The notes under the pieces were generated by a model. The model worked only from the letters and a program-made list of their open reading frames with translations. It ran no database searches and had not been told where the DNA came from. Of a stretch of DNA of 64,000 bases, positions 16,831 to 25,881 are shown one piece after another. Numbering within the stretch: the first letter of the stretch is position 1; each line of letters opens with the position of its first letter. Position numbers and translations under genes: made by a program. The stretch is from positions 186,001 to 250,000 of the forward strand of contig JAHLLB010000001.1 of the NCBI GenBank assembly GCA_020444425.1, read 5' to 3'. The stretch is from a bacterium. GTDB lineage: Bacteria > Electryoneota > Electryoneia > Electryoneales > Electryoneaceae.

Positions 16831-19800
16831 TCACTTGATCACCGCGAATTTGCCAACGTGTTCGCCCCATGGCGAATCCACGTGGTACACGTAAATTCCG
16901 TACGCGATATCCAGTCCGTCCTGGTTCCGCAGGTCCCAATTCTCACTGCCGTCGAAGATCGATTCATTGTGTTCGATCGTATCGACCAGCTCACCACGGA
17001 CGGTGTAAATGCGAATGGTGCACTTCTTCGGCAGGTGGTTGAACGTGACCCGGCGCTCCCCTCGTCCGGACGAATAGGGGTTGGATGGTTCCTGCACGTT
17101 CGCTGCCAGGTATGGATTCGGATACACCTTGATCCGGTCGAGATCGACTTCATCCCGGTCGACTTTAGCCGATTCCGAATCGAAGTTGAACACATCTTCG
17201 GTGGCGATCATATTGTACTGGCTGAGCATCAGAACGTCTCCTCCGCGAGGCGGATAGATATGGCCCAGCCCCCGCTCCTCGTTGACCACCTCCTGGAACA
17301 GGATGGCCCAGGTCGCCACCGTATCGATGTCGCCGTCACTGTCCGCGTCGTAGAGGTCAAGCAGCGAGATCTCACTCTTGTTGTTGATCTTGCCGTCGTT
17401 GATCTCGCCACCTTCCGGCGCCGTTTTGTCCGCAAACAGGATCAGCGGCTCGTTGCCCAGGGTGAGATTCTCAACCTTGAAATAGATCGGCATCGCCGTC
17501 CAGTTGGCAAAGAATCCCCTGTGCAATTCCATCGAAGTGTCCACCACCTCATTGTAGAAGGTGACGCGGTAGTCGGATGCGGTCGAATCCCCGACGAAAT
17601 TGTCCACCAGGTAGCTGATCGGACTCATGGTGTACGTCAGCATCGAGTCTTCATCGACAGCGTTGTACAGATCCCAGTAGGATTGGGCGGAGATAAACCG
17701 TGCGGGCCGGCGTGGAAGCAGCATGAACGCGCGCAACCCTTCGAATACCGGGGTTTCCACGACGTCAAAGAAGCTTTCGACGTTCAATAGTCCGTCACCC
17801 GCACCGTAGGTCGAATCGAGGAAGGTGTCGTACATGTCGAAGACGCGTTTCGAATTGAATCGGTCTGCCAACGACCCGTCTCTGATTACGGTTTTGTAGC
17901 CGCCCTGTGCGCCGTAGCGTGTGATCGTGTACCGCTTTGCCCTCCGCAGCGAATCAGGATCACTGAAGGTGAATTCGTAATCCTTGTTGTCCAGTACCAG
18001 CGTCGGATCGACGACTTCCACGTGGATGAACGCATCCGCAGATCCCGCAATCGGTTCTGCGCTACCCTCGACCGGGGCTTTGTAGCCGTTGGCCGTCGGG
18101 CTGGGGGTCACAACGACGGTGTTCTGGTCGGTTTTTACCGTGCCGGTTTCGTCGACGAAGATGTACTTCGAGGTTTCCGCCGGGAACACGCCGGTGGAAT
18201 CGTTGCCAAAGTCGTAGGATGTGACGGCATAGTAGTACTGTTGCCCGTTTTCGACGGTCGAATCCGTCCACACGTGCTGCAACCCGCTGTCCTCGCCGAG
18301 GTAGAACGAGACACCGATATCACCGGTAGAGAAGAATCCGGCCTTGCCATCCTTGAGGTCGAATTGTTCAATCGGCTTGTGGAATACCTTGCGGCCGAGA
18401 CCGTCTGTGATGATATAATTCTCGAGGAAACCCGGGTCAGTCGCACGGTAGATCTTGTAGCCTTCAAAGTCGAACTTGTCCTCGACCGGCTGGGACGGGT
18501 CTTCCGAGAACTCAGCCTTGTCATCCCAATACAGAGTGACGTATCCGTCTCCCGCCACGGCGGTCACCGTCGGCTTCTCCGGTGGACGGGCAAAGTTGTA
18601 GTTGCTGTCGTAGATCTGCTGCACGGTTTTCTTGTTCAGGAACACGTCCACCGAGTCTTCCCCGAAGAACAGCGCGGTGGAGAAGCGTTGCGTGTTGCCG
18701 GACGGCAACGGGAAATACCCGGAGCCATACATGAAGTCACCGTCCATTGCCCGGCCGGGGACAACGTCGATGTTACCGGGTTTCATCCGGTTCCACATGT
18801 CGTTGTCGTTGCGCAGCCTCAATTCCGAGGCGGAATCGATGTCGAAGTAATCAAACGAGGTCAGGCCGATCTGGTCTGACTCATCGATGTCGGTCTTGTC
18901 AAAGTGGGGTTCACCGTTGTCAGGCTGGCCGTTGCCTTCGCCCTGGTCCTGTGTGCCTGCCTGGCCGTCAAAGCCGACGTCATCGGTTCTCGGATCCCAG
19001 TCACCGTCGTTGTCAATCCCATCGTTGCGGGCTTCGTCGATCATCGGATCGTTCAGCCCTGCACCGGTGAAGTAGTCGATGTAGGCATATCCGACGTGGT
19101 CAAGGCGCTGATCGACAGAATCTGACGGTGGTACGTAGCGTTCGTCGATCAACCCGTTGAAGTTGTCGTCAAAGTTGTTGTAACCATCCTCGATCAGCAG
19201 GCTGTCTGCGTACAGGATGCGGGTCTGGCCGCGGAAATCGTACTCGAGTTCACCGGACTCGGGCATCGTGACGACAGAACGTTCGTAGGTGTTGTAGTCG
19301 ATCAACACCAGTTCCGATCCGGGGTTGCGGTGAATTCCGTCTTCGGACCATTCACGGAGTTGCGCTTCCGTCAGAATCGGAGCGTTGCCTGTGTAGTCGC
19401 CATCATTGTCGATCCCGTCGAACTCGTTGCCCGGGGATTCGAGGAAGGCGTACCCGATCCAACCGACATCATGGTCGTCGTTGACCGGCACCCAACCGTT
19501 GGTTCGCGAGGGGCCATTGTTTTCATCGTAGGAATAGGTAATGTCGTTGTCCGGATCGAAGAACGCGAGGTCGTCGTCCGTATCGCTGCGACCTCCAGCC
19601 AACGTGCCGACCACCATGCCGAAGGCAACCTTGTCGTAGTTGTAGTCGCTGATGTTGGTGATTTCATACTGCCAGACGATGGCGTCTTCCGCGAGGAAGT
19701 GTGACCACTGGAACCCTCGTGCGGCGACGCGAATCCCCATCCCGCCACGGCTGGTGTCGTCCTCGGTCGGGTAGTAGATCATTTCGATCGGGTTGTTTTC

Positions 19801-20472
19801 CTCGTCACGCACGATCTCGCCGGTTTCCGGATCTTTCAGGTATTCCATCCGGAATTCGCGGTCGGCGTTGTCATCCATCTGCCAGTAGGATTCCTGGTCA
19901 GCGTTGGTAACATCCTTGCCGAAGTAGCCGTTCCATTTACCCGCCCAGCCCGGGTCATTCGTGTCCATTTCCCAGAGGATGTCGCGCGGGTCGTCGTATT
20001 GCTTGTCCGGCCAGAAGCTCGGCCACGTTTCCGGTTGGTGGCTCATCGCAACGAGGCCCGCTTCGCCCGGATCGTCCGAGGCTTGATCCGGCGGGGCGCC
20101 GAACCCCGGCAACGCTTCAAATCCCCAGTGGACACCGTTCGGACTGACATCGTCAGTCCCTCGCGGCGATCGGCAGGTGACAACGGAATGAATGATGTCG
20201 TTGGATGGGTGCGTGTACTCGACTCCGACGCAGATGGTCACGTCGCCGACGTACTCGTTGCCCGTGCCTAAGGGCCACTCACCTGAGATTTCACTCAGGT
20301 TACCGACGAGGCCGTAGTTATAGAAAATCGTCCGGACCTTGTTGCCGCTGTGGATGTTCTCATAGCTGTAGAGACGATTGCCCTTGTATTGCGGTGGCAC
20401 CTGCGCCAGGCTCACCGGCAGGATCGCCAGGACAAACAACAGCAGCAATCCCGTCACGAGTCGTTTGTTCAT
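16831..20472 (-). CDS. Very large secreted protein with Asp-rich repeats and C-terminal sorting domain, partner of the TonB receptor
   Basis: ATG 20472 (GAGG nine bases upstream) gives 1213 residues beginning with a signal peptide (MNKRLVTGLLLLF). I do not recognise the N-terminal 600 residues as a known enzyme. They contain Asp/Gly/Asn-rich loops (DNDGDYTGN, DDNFNGLIDE, GIDNDGDWDP) resembling thrombospondin type 3 or EF-like calcium loops. Around 650-770 a fibronectin III-like stretch appears (KPTVTAVAGDGYVTLYWDD, YYYAVTSYDFG). The end (KVYPNPYLAANVQEP, IAYGIYVYHVDSPWGEHVGKF) is a FlgD-like/type IX-like C-terminal domain. The gene lies between a TonB receptor and a PorV-like barrel. A surface component feeding the receptor, in place of SusD, is plausible but not demonstrated. 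Confidence 0.7.
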   Translation of the reverse strand: MNKRLVTGLLLLFVLAILPVSLAQVPPQYKGNRLYSYENIHSGNKVRTIFYNYGLVGNLSEISGEWPLGTGNEYVGDVTICVGVEYTHPSNDIIHSVVTCRSPRGTDDVSPNGVHWGFEALPGFGAPPDQASDDPGEAGLVAMSHQPETWPSFWPDKQYDDPRDILWEMDTNDPGWAGKWNGYFGKDVTNADQESYWQMDDNADREFRMEYLKDPETGEIVRDEENNPIEMIYYPTEDDTSRGGMGIRVAARGFQWSHFLAEDAIVWQYEITNISDYNYDKVAFGMVVGTLAGGRSDTDDDLAFFDPDNDITYSYDENNGPSRTNGWVPVNDDHDVGWIGYAFLESPGNEFDGIDNDGDYTGNAPILTEAQLREWSEDGIHRNPGSELVLIDYNTYERSVVTMPESGELEYDFRGQTRILYADSLLIEDGYNNFDDNFNGLIDERYVPPSDSVDQRLDHVGYAYIDYFTGAGLNDPMIDEARNDGIDNDGDWDPRTDDVGFDGQAGTQDQGEGNGQPDNGEPHFDKTDIDESDQIGLTSFDYFDIDSASELRLRNDNDMWNRMKPGNIDVVPGRAMDGDFMYGSGYFPLPSGNTQRFSTALFFGEDSVDVFLNKKTVQQIYDSNYNFARPPEKPTVTAVAGDGYVTLYWDDKAEFSEDPSQPVEDKFDFEGYKIYRATDPGFLENYIITDGLGRKVFHKPIEQFDLKDGKAGFFSTGDIGVSFYLGEDSGLQHVWTDSTVENGQQYYYAVTSYDFGNDSTGVFPAETSKYIFVDETGTVKTDQNTVVVTPSPTANGYKAPVEGSAEPIAGSADAFIHVEVVDPTLVLDNKDYEFTFSDPDSLRRAKRYTITRYGAQGGYKTVIRDGSLADRFNSKRVFDMYDTFLDSTYGAGDGLLNVESFFDVVETPVFEGLRAFMLLPRRPARFISAQSYWDLYNAVDEDSMLTYTMSPISYLVDNFVGDSTASDYRVTFYNEVVDTSMELHRGFFANWTAMPIYFKVENLTLGNEPLILFADKTAPEGGEINDGKINNKSEISLLDLYDADSDGDIDTVATWAILFQEVVNEERGLGHIYPPRGGDVLMLSQYNMIATEDVFNFDSESAKVDRDEVDLDRIKVYPNPYLAANVQEPSNPYSSGRGERRVTFNHLPKKCTIRIYTVRGELVDTIEHNESIFDGSENWDLRNQDGLDIAYGIYVYHVDSPWGEHVGKFAVIK

Positions 20473-20534
20473 CAATGTTATCCTCAGCTGAATCCGAGGG
20501 ATTCCCATGTCTGATCCGTTCACGGTTAACCCCC

Positions 20535-23375
20535 TCAGAAGGAAAACTTGAAGCCAATTCGCACTTCACGCGGCCGGCTGTAGTACTGCGGCCGGTTGTA
20601 CACTTCGTCCAGCGTATTGATGGACGGCTCTTCGGACGGCAGGTTCTGGTAGTATTCCTGCGTGTACGTCGCCCGTCCGGTGTCGGTGAACACGTCGTTT
20701 TCGTTCAAGCGGTCGAACACGTTGCGTACCATCAGTTCGACACTGGCCGTGATGCCGGTTCCCTCGAACCACGGCAGGTAGTAGAACGCGTTCAGGTCGA
20801 CATTGAAGTAGTCCGGCTTGCGGGCGTCGTTTTCGAAGGAGATTTCGACGTCCGCTTCTGTAGCCAGGTTTCTTGAGGTGTACGGCAGGCCCGAACCGTA
20901 GTAGGCGATCAGTGACGCACCCCAGATCCTTGGCTGGAAGTAGTTGAACGTCATGTTGATCGTGTGACGGCGGTCCCAGTCCAGCGGCAGCAGTTGCTTG
21001 ATCGGTTCCTGGTCGCTTTTCTGCGCATTGAAGGCGTCCTGCGGGTCGGACGCGTTGCCTTCCGCGATCTGGTAGGTGTAGTTCAACTGCCCGGAGAAGC
21101 CGTTGGCGTAGCGTTTATCCAGCGACAGCACGATCCCCTTGACCTCGCCGAAGTCACGGTTGGTGTACTGGATGTACTTGGTGCCGGCGTCGTAGGTACT
21201 GATGATCCGGTCGGAGCTGACCAGGTTTCGGATATCGCGCTGGTACAGGCTCAGGCCCATCGACATGTCGTCGGTGATTCCCTGCTGCAGGCCGAACTCG
21301 TAGGAGATCGTCTTCTCTGCTTCGAGATCCGGATTGCCCATCAACGTACCGGTAGAGGAATTCGGATCCAGCTCCCATTCGGGGTTGGTGTACAGGTACT
21401 CGTAGCGGGGACGCTGGAAGAAGTGACCATACGCGAAGTGCAGCACGCCGGTCGGGCTGATCGGGTAGGCAACACCCAGTCGTGGTGACACCTGGTATTT
21501 CGCTGTTGCGTCATCCCACCAGTACGTGTGACGCGTCTTCAGCGGGTCATTGGCGTGACTTTCCAACAGCGGCGAATAGATGTTCGGATCGGCCGGATCT
21601 GCGAGGATCCTGGCGTCCGGATCGAAGTAGTCGAGACGGACACCCGCGTTCACGATGAAGTTCTTGAACTCGATCTTGTCCTGGACATACACCGCCCCCT
21701 CGAACGGGTTGTTGAAATACTCATCGTGATCGAGGGTTGACGGGTCGCGGATGAAGAACTCGGAAGACGTTTCATCCTTGGGATCGAGACTGGCAAGGGT
21801 AAACTGCTTGTAGTGGATGGTGTTGAAGTTTGCGCTTACACCGGCGACCACATAGTGTACACGGTTAGCTTGCCAGTTCAGCTTGATGGTGCCGTTGTGC
21901 GTGTCGGTAAAGCGGCGGAAGTGTTCATTGTTGGTTCCGCCCATCTTCAGTGTCACACCGGGGCTGAGGTCAGAGAAGAACGAACTGACATAGCGTTCGT
22001 CGTACGGATCTTCAAACGTATAGTGGTAGTATTCCTTGAAGGTGTTTGAATACCCGGTTTCGATGAACGCCGCCTGGCTCAGCGCCCATGTGGCGCGCAG
22101 CATGTTGGTCCGGCCACGGGAGAACCGTTGCAGAATACCTTCCGGAACGTACCGCCAGTCGTTGTCGTAGTCCTTGTAGTTCCGGTCGTCCCACAGGCTG
22201 GAGTAGTTCAGCTTGATGTTGTCGGTCAGCTGGTAGGTCAGCTTTCCATACAGGTAGAGGTTCCGGTCGGGGTTCATTTCCACCGCGTCCCCGTCGCCGA
22301 AAATCGGGATCACGCCGACCGCGTCGTACACTTCCTGCGCACGGAGGGTATCGTAGTCTTCGGGAAAGGCATCCGGGAATTCACGGAAGACTTCGCCGAT
22401 ATCGAGGTCGGGGCGCACGACTGTCCCGTTGTCGGTTACCGCGTAGTGCTCCAGCCCCCAGCGCCGCTGGCCGTAATACCAGCCGGAGTTATCATCCATG
22501 CGGCCGTTGAGGAAGAAGGTCAGCTTGTCGTTGGTGTACGGCACCGGCCCGGACAAACTTCCTTCGTAGTCCTGGATCGCCATCGGACTGATATCGTCGA
22601 TGTTGTAGAACACATCGTCATGGGTCGAGAGGTAGTCACCATAGCGCGTGATCACCTGCCCGCCGTAGTCGCTGCCACCTTCCCGGGTGATCAGGTTGAC
22701 CACACCGGACATCGCCTGTCCGTATTCGGCGTTGAACGTACCGGAGATGACCTGCAACTCCTGCACCGCGCCCTGGTTCAACGTGGTCGCCTGGGAGTTG
22801 TCGTACGCGTCCTGCACCGGGATACCATCGACCAGGTACACTACTTCGCCTGAACGTCCCCCACGGAAGTGTCCATCGACCACACCGGCCTGCAGGTTAA
22901 CCGCTTCCTGCACTCGCGTGATCGGCATCGCTTCCAGGTCTTCGGCGCCAACAGAGGCCGTCGAGAACGTCCGGTCCATCTCGATAATCGGCTTCTCTGC
23001 CACGATCGTCACTTCTTCGCCCATGAAGGCGGACGGGTCCAGCTCGACGTCCAGCGTCGTCGTCTTGTCCACGTTCACCTCGACGCCGGTGATCGTCTTC
23101 GTCGCATACCCCAGCGACGAGACCACGATCGAATAGGAATCCGGCATCAGGTTGATGATGTAGTACTGGCCGTCCAGGTCGGTCGCCGCACCACGGGGCG
23201 TACCATCTACCAGCACGTTCGCCGCCGCGATCGGTTCACCGGTCGACGCATCCCGCACCACACCCATGATCTTACCAGTCGTACCGGCAAGAACGGAGAC
23301 AGGCAGCAGAAAGACGGCGAACAGGAGTGTGGAAAAGACCAGGTACAACGGAACAGAACAGGATCGAAGGTTCAT
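20535..23375 (-). CDS. TonB-dependent outer-membrane receptor with CarboxypepD_reg-like N-domain
   Basis: ATG 23375 (AGGTGA upstream) is preferred to the track's GTG 23384; the product has about 946 residues. After the signal peptide, residues about 33-115 are a carboxypeptidase-regulatory-like domain (KIMGVVRDASTGEPIAAANV, PRGAATDLDGQYYIINL). The plug domain follows (ITRVQEAVNLQAGVV, YLVDGIPVQDAYDN, GTFNAEYGQAMSGVVNLITR), then a 22-strand-type barrel that ends in REVRIGFKFSF. It imports a ligand in a TonB/ExbBD-dependent way. Position next to the amylases argues for maltooligosaccharide as the ligand. Only 62 bp separate it from the 1213-residue gene, so they form one operon. There is no SusD neighbour, unlike Bacteroides SusC. 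Confidence 0.92.
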   Translation of the reverse strand: MNLRSCSVPLYLVFSTLLFAVFLLPVSVLAGTTGKIMGVVRDASTGEPIAAANVLVDGTPRGAATDLDGQYYIINLMPDSYSIVVSSLGYATKTITGVEVNVDKTTTLDVELDPSAFMGEEVTIVAEKPIIEMDRTFSTASVGAEDLEAMPITRVQEAVNLQAGVVDGHFRGGRSGEVVYLVDGIPVQDAYDNSQATTLNQGAVQELQVISGTFNAEYGQAMSGVVNLITREGGSDYGGQVITRYGDYLSTHDDVFYNIDDISPMAIQDYEGSLSGPVPYTNDKLTFFLNGRMDDNSGWYYGQRRWGLEHYAVTDNGTVVRPDLDIGEVFREFPDAFPEDYDTLRAQEVYDAVGVIPIFGDGDAVEMNPDRNLYLYGKLTYQLTDNIKLNYSSLWDDRNYKDYDNDWRYVPEGILQRFSRGRTNMLRATWALSQAAFIETGYSNTFKEYYHYTFEDPYDERYVSSFFSDLSPGVTLKMGGTNNEHFRRFTDTHNGTIKLNWQANRVHYVVAGVSANFNTIHYKQFTLASLDPKDETSSEFFIRDPSTLDHDEYFNNPFEGAVYVQDKIEFKNFIVNAGVRLDYFDPDARILADPADPNIYSPLLESHANDPLKTRHTYWWDDATAKYQVSPRLGVAYPISPTGVLHFAYGHFFQRPRYEYLYTNPEWELDPNSSTGTLMGNPDLEAEKTISYEFGLQQGITDDMSMGLSLYQRDIRNLVSSDRIISTYDAGTKYIQYTNRDFGEVKGIVLSLDKRYANGFSGQLNYTYQIAEGNASDPQDAFNAQKSDQEPIKQLLPLDWDRRHTINMTFNYFQPRIWGASLIAYYGSGLPYTSRNLATEADVEISFENDARKPDYFNVDLNAFYYLPWFEGTGITASVELMVRNVFDRLNENDVFTDTGRATYTQEYYQNLPSEEPSINTLDEVYNRPQYYSRPREVRIGFKFSF

Positions 23376-23965
23376 GAGCGTCACCTTGGATAATCCGTCT
23401 ACAACCGCATCTCAGCCCTGCAGATCGTACGATTCCTCACTGCACACAACAGTCCCGCCGGGATACGACTTATCCCGCGCGATCTTTCAGGGTGCTGGTT
23501 GACGTAATCGGCTTGGGCACGGTGGCAGGCCGTGGTGTCACTGATCGTGCTTGTACGTGCCCGGGATACCGCCGGTCCCGCGATCGGCGGAGTGGTGTTC
23601 GTTGAGGGTGAATGGCGGACGTGATGGTCTTGTAAACCCGCGCTATGATACCCGGCCGTCTCCAACGTACCTCTTGCACACGCCCTGTCTTCACCCAAAA
23701 CGGCCAAGTCGTATAAAAGTATTGTGTTCTTTTGGTCCTACGCAACGCTTGGCTCGCTTTTTCACGTGGAAATGGGTCTCTTTTTGAGTAAAATGGGAGC
23801 AAACCGCTGTGAAGACTCCGTCATATACGAAAAACACGAAGTGACTTCACCATGCAAAACGTACGTTCCACCAGATTTGTCGCTTGGATGAAGAAACAGA
23901 CAGAAGGTAACTGATGTTATTGTCTTACTGAGCCCGCCGCATCCAGCCGTTTTTAGTCGTCCTTA
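23376..23965. other. Intergenic region upstream of the TonB receptor operon
   Basis: About 590 bp without a credible gene; the short ORFs here look random. It must hold the promoter for the 23375-to-left operon. AT-rich stretches (TATAAAAGTATTGTG near 23713, TTTTTGAGTAAAATGG near 23783) and a 10-bp palindrome AACGTACGTT at 23858-23867 are visible. The same palindrome occurs at 63257-63266. No riboswitch or RNA gene was recognised. Confidence 0.5.
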
Positions 23966-23967
23966 CG

Positions 23968-24002
23968 AAAAAGCGCTCCTCCGAAATCTGGAGGAGCGCT
24001 TT
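23968..24002 (-). terminator. Rho-independent terminator after the beta-helix lipoprotein gene
   Basis: Read on the minus strand, a perfect 13-bp stem AAAGCGCTCCTCC / GGAGGAGCGCTTT with a 7-base loop (AGATTTC) runs into TTTTT. It lies 26 bp past the stop of the 24028-25767 gene. It separates the TonB/beta-helix pair from the next operon. Confidence 0.93.
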
Positions 24003-24027
24003 ACCGTGTGCGTAACAATCAGGTGCG

Positions 24028-25767
24028 TCAGTTCTTCGCGCTGGTGGTCCAGTCGGCGATCCAGTTGAAACCGTCGCCCATGCCACCGATGTACTGCGCC
24101 TGATCGAACCATGCATCCATGGTGGTCGGATCCATCGCGTTGCCGGCGTCCAGCAGGATCGAACCGGCATTCGGGGTGAAGTTCGGCGCGTCCGTGTTCG
24201 CGGCATCCATCAGATCCGGATCGGTGCCGAACCAGTTGTTGGTCATCATGTCGCTGATGAAGTCTTCTTCGTCAATGCTGTCATCATCGTCCGACCAGTC
24301 GAGGCCGTCCTTGTCGATGGCGTTGTTAAAGAAGACGGTGTAGTCAACAACGAGGTCACCGTTCTCGGCGTTGTCCCACGTTGCGTCCTGGTCGATATCG
24401 ATACCGAATTCGCCGAAGTTCATCACGACGGCGTTGTAGATGTAGGCGCCGGTACCTTCACGCAACAGCATGCCAAGGTCGGATTCGCCGTTCCCATTGC
24501 CCGCACCGATCAGGGTAAGGTTTGAGATCATCGGCATCGACATCGGCGTGGCGGCGTTGTCGTCCGCGTTGCCGTCTGCTTCGATGCCCTGGTCTGCGTC
24601 GTCGGCGTACTGCTGGCAGATCCAGTACTGGCCCATGCCACGCCAGCCGTCGGTCCAGTCAAACTGGTCGTCCGCGCAGCCAGTGATGAATACATGCTTC
24701 GCGCTGGCGGTGCCGCCGAAGAACTCGATACCGTCGTCCTTGTTCATGTGAACCTGGACGTAGTCGATTTCTGTGCCGCTGCCGACGCCCTGCAACGCGA
24801 GACCGTTCAGCTCGTTGTCCGGGCTGATTTCACGGCCGGCGAACTCGATGCGCACATACTTGACGATGCCGGAATCGTCGGCGTCGTTCGTGCCACCATA
24901 TACGCCGGTGTCGCCTTCGCCGTAGGCCTCGGCCCCGGAGTTCAGCGTCGCTTCACCGTTGATGATCACGCCACCCCAGTCACCACGTCCACGGCTGCCT
25001 TCCGCCTTGTCGGAGGTGAATACGATCGGGGCATTGGCGGTGCCTTCGGCCTCAATGCGGCCGCTGCGGCGGATGACCAGCATACCTTCCGTGGCGGACT
25101 CACCGTAGATGGTCACATTCGGCGGGATGCTGAGCGTAACTTCCGTCGCGTTCGGGTCGTCGCTGCCGACGAACACACCACCACGCAGGAGGTAGGTGTT
25201 TCCGGAGATCAGGGTCATATCGGTCGAGATCACACCTTCCAGGATTTGGTCCACGGACTTCGCTTCGGCGAACGGGGTGAAGGAACGCACCTCGGACCAA
25301 CCGGTTTCGCTGCCGTCATCCCAGACGGTCGCGACACGCCAGTAGTAGGTGTTGCCCACGACCCACTTGTTGACCTGCGGCTCGTAGTAGTCGTACAACA
25401 ACACTTCGTCTTCGTCGCCATCGTCGTCGACGTCATCTTCGTCAACGAAGCTCATCTGGTAGAAGTCCTCGACCAGGGTGGTGACGCCGAAACCGTTGTC
25501 CGGGGCGATCTGGACACGGTAGCCGTCCGCCATGTCAACCGGCTCCCAATCGAGCGTGAAAGAAACGCCCATGTCGGACAGGTCTTTCAGGTCGATGTCC
25601 GCGCCGTCTGCCGGGGCAATCAGTTCCGGAGCGTCTTCGTCGACCGTCGGTCCGACGGGACCATCATCATCATCATCGTCGCTGCAGCCAGCGAACGCGA
25701 AAATCATCAGGCCGAGTGCCAGGATGGCGGTCAGCCAGCTCATGCGGGTAAATGTCCCACGAAACAT
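24028..25767 (-). CDS. Right-handed beta-helix surface lipoprotein
   Basis: ATG 25767, preceded by GAGGAGAAAG, gives 579 residues. The signal ends at a lipobox (FAFAGC), followed by a run of six Asp residues. Residues about 45-160 form a fibronectin III/Ig-like domain (SFTLDWEPVDMADGYRVQIA, WRVATVWDDGSETGWSEV). The remainder is a right-handed parallel beta-helix with TVYGES-like turns, IVFTSDKAEG and GDWGGVIINGEA, and several GIDIDQDATW-type Asp loops. Proteins of this plan are commonly encoded beside TonB receptors in FCB bacteria and are sometimes misnamed multidrug transporters; their function is unknown. It follows the 25882-28689 receptor gene by about 115 bp and is probably its surface partner. 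Confidence 0.8.
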   Translation of the reverse strand: MFRGTFTRMSWLTAILALGLMIFAFAGCSDDDDDDGPVGPTVDEDAPELIAPADGADIDLKDLSDMGVSFTLDWEPVDMADGYRVQIAPDNGFGVTTLVEDFYQMSFVDEDDVDDDGDEDEVLLYDYYEPQVNKWVVGNTYYWRVATVWDDGSETGWSEVRSFTPFAEAKSVDQILEGVISTDMTLISGNTYLLRGGVFVGSDDPNATEVTLSIPPNVTIYGESATEGMLVIRRSGRIEAEGTANAPIVFTSDKAEGSRGRGDWGGVIINGEATLNSGAEAYGEGDTGVYGGTNDADDSGIVKYVRIEFAGREISPDNELNGLALQGVGSGTEIDYVQVHMNKDDGIEFFGGTASAKHVFITGCADDQFDWTDGWRGMGQYWICQQYADDADQGIEADGNADDNAATPMSMPMISNLTLIGAGNGNGESDLGMLLREGTGAYIYNAVVMNFGEFGIDIDQDATWDNAENGDLVVDYTVFFNNAIDKDGLDWSDDDDSIDEEDFISDMMTNNWFGTDPDLMDAANTDAPNFTPNAGSILLDAGNAMDPTTMDAWFDQAQYIGGMGDGFNWIADWTTSAKN

Positions 25768-25881
25768 CGTCTTTCTCCTCTTCAGTCTCTTTAGATCCGT
25801 GCGTACGGATCCCATATCCGTTCAAGACGAACTGTCGTTGACTAGTGTTAGTTTGTTGTGAACTCTGGGTTCAGTTCTCGC

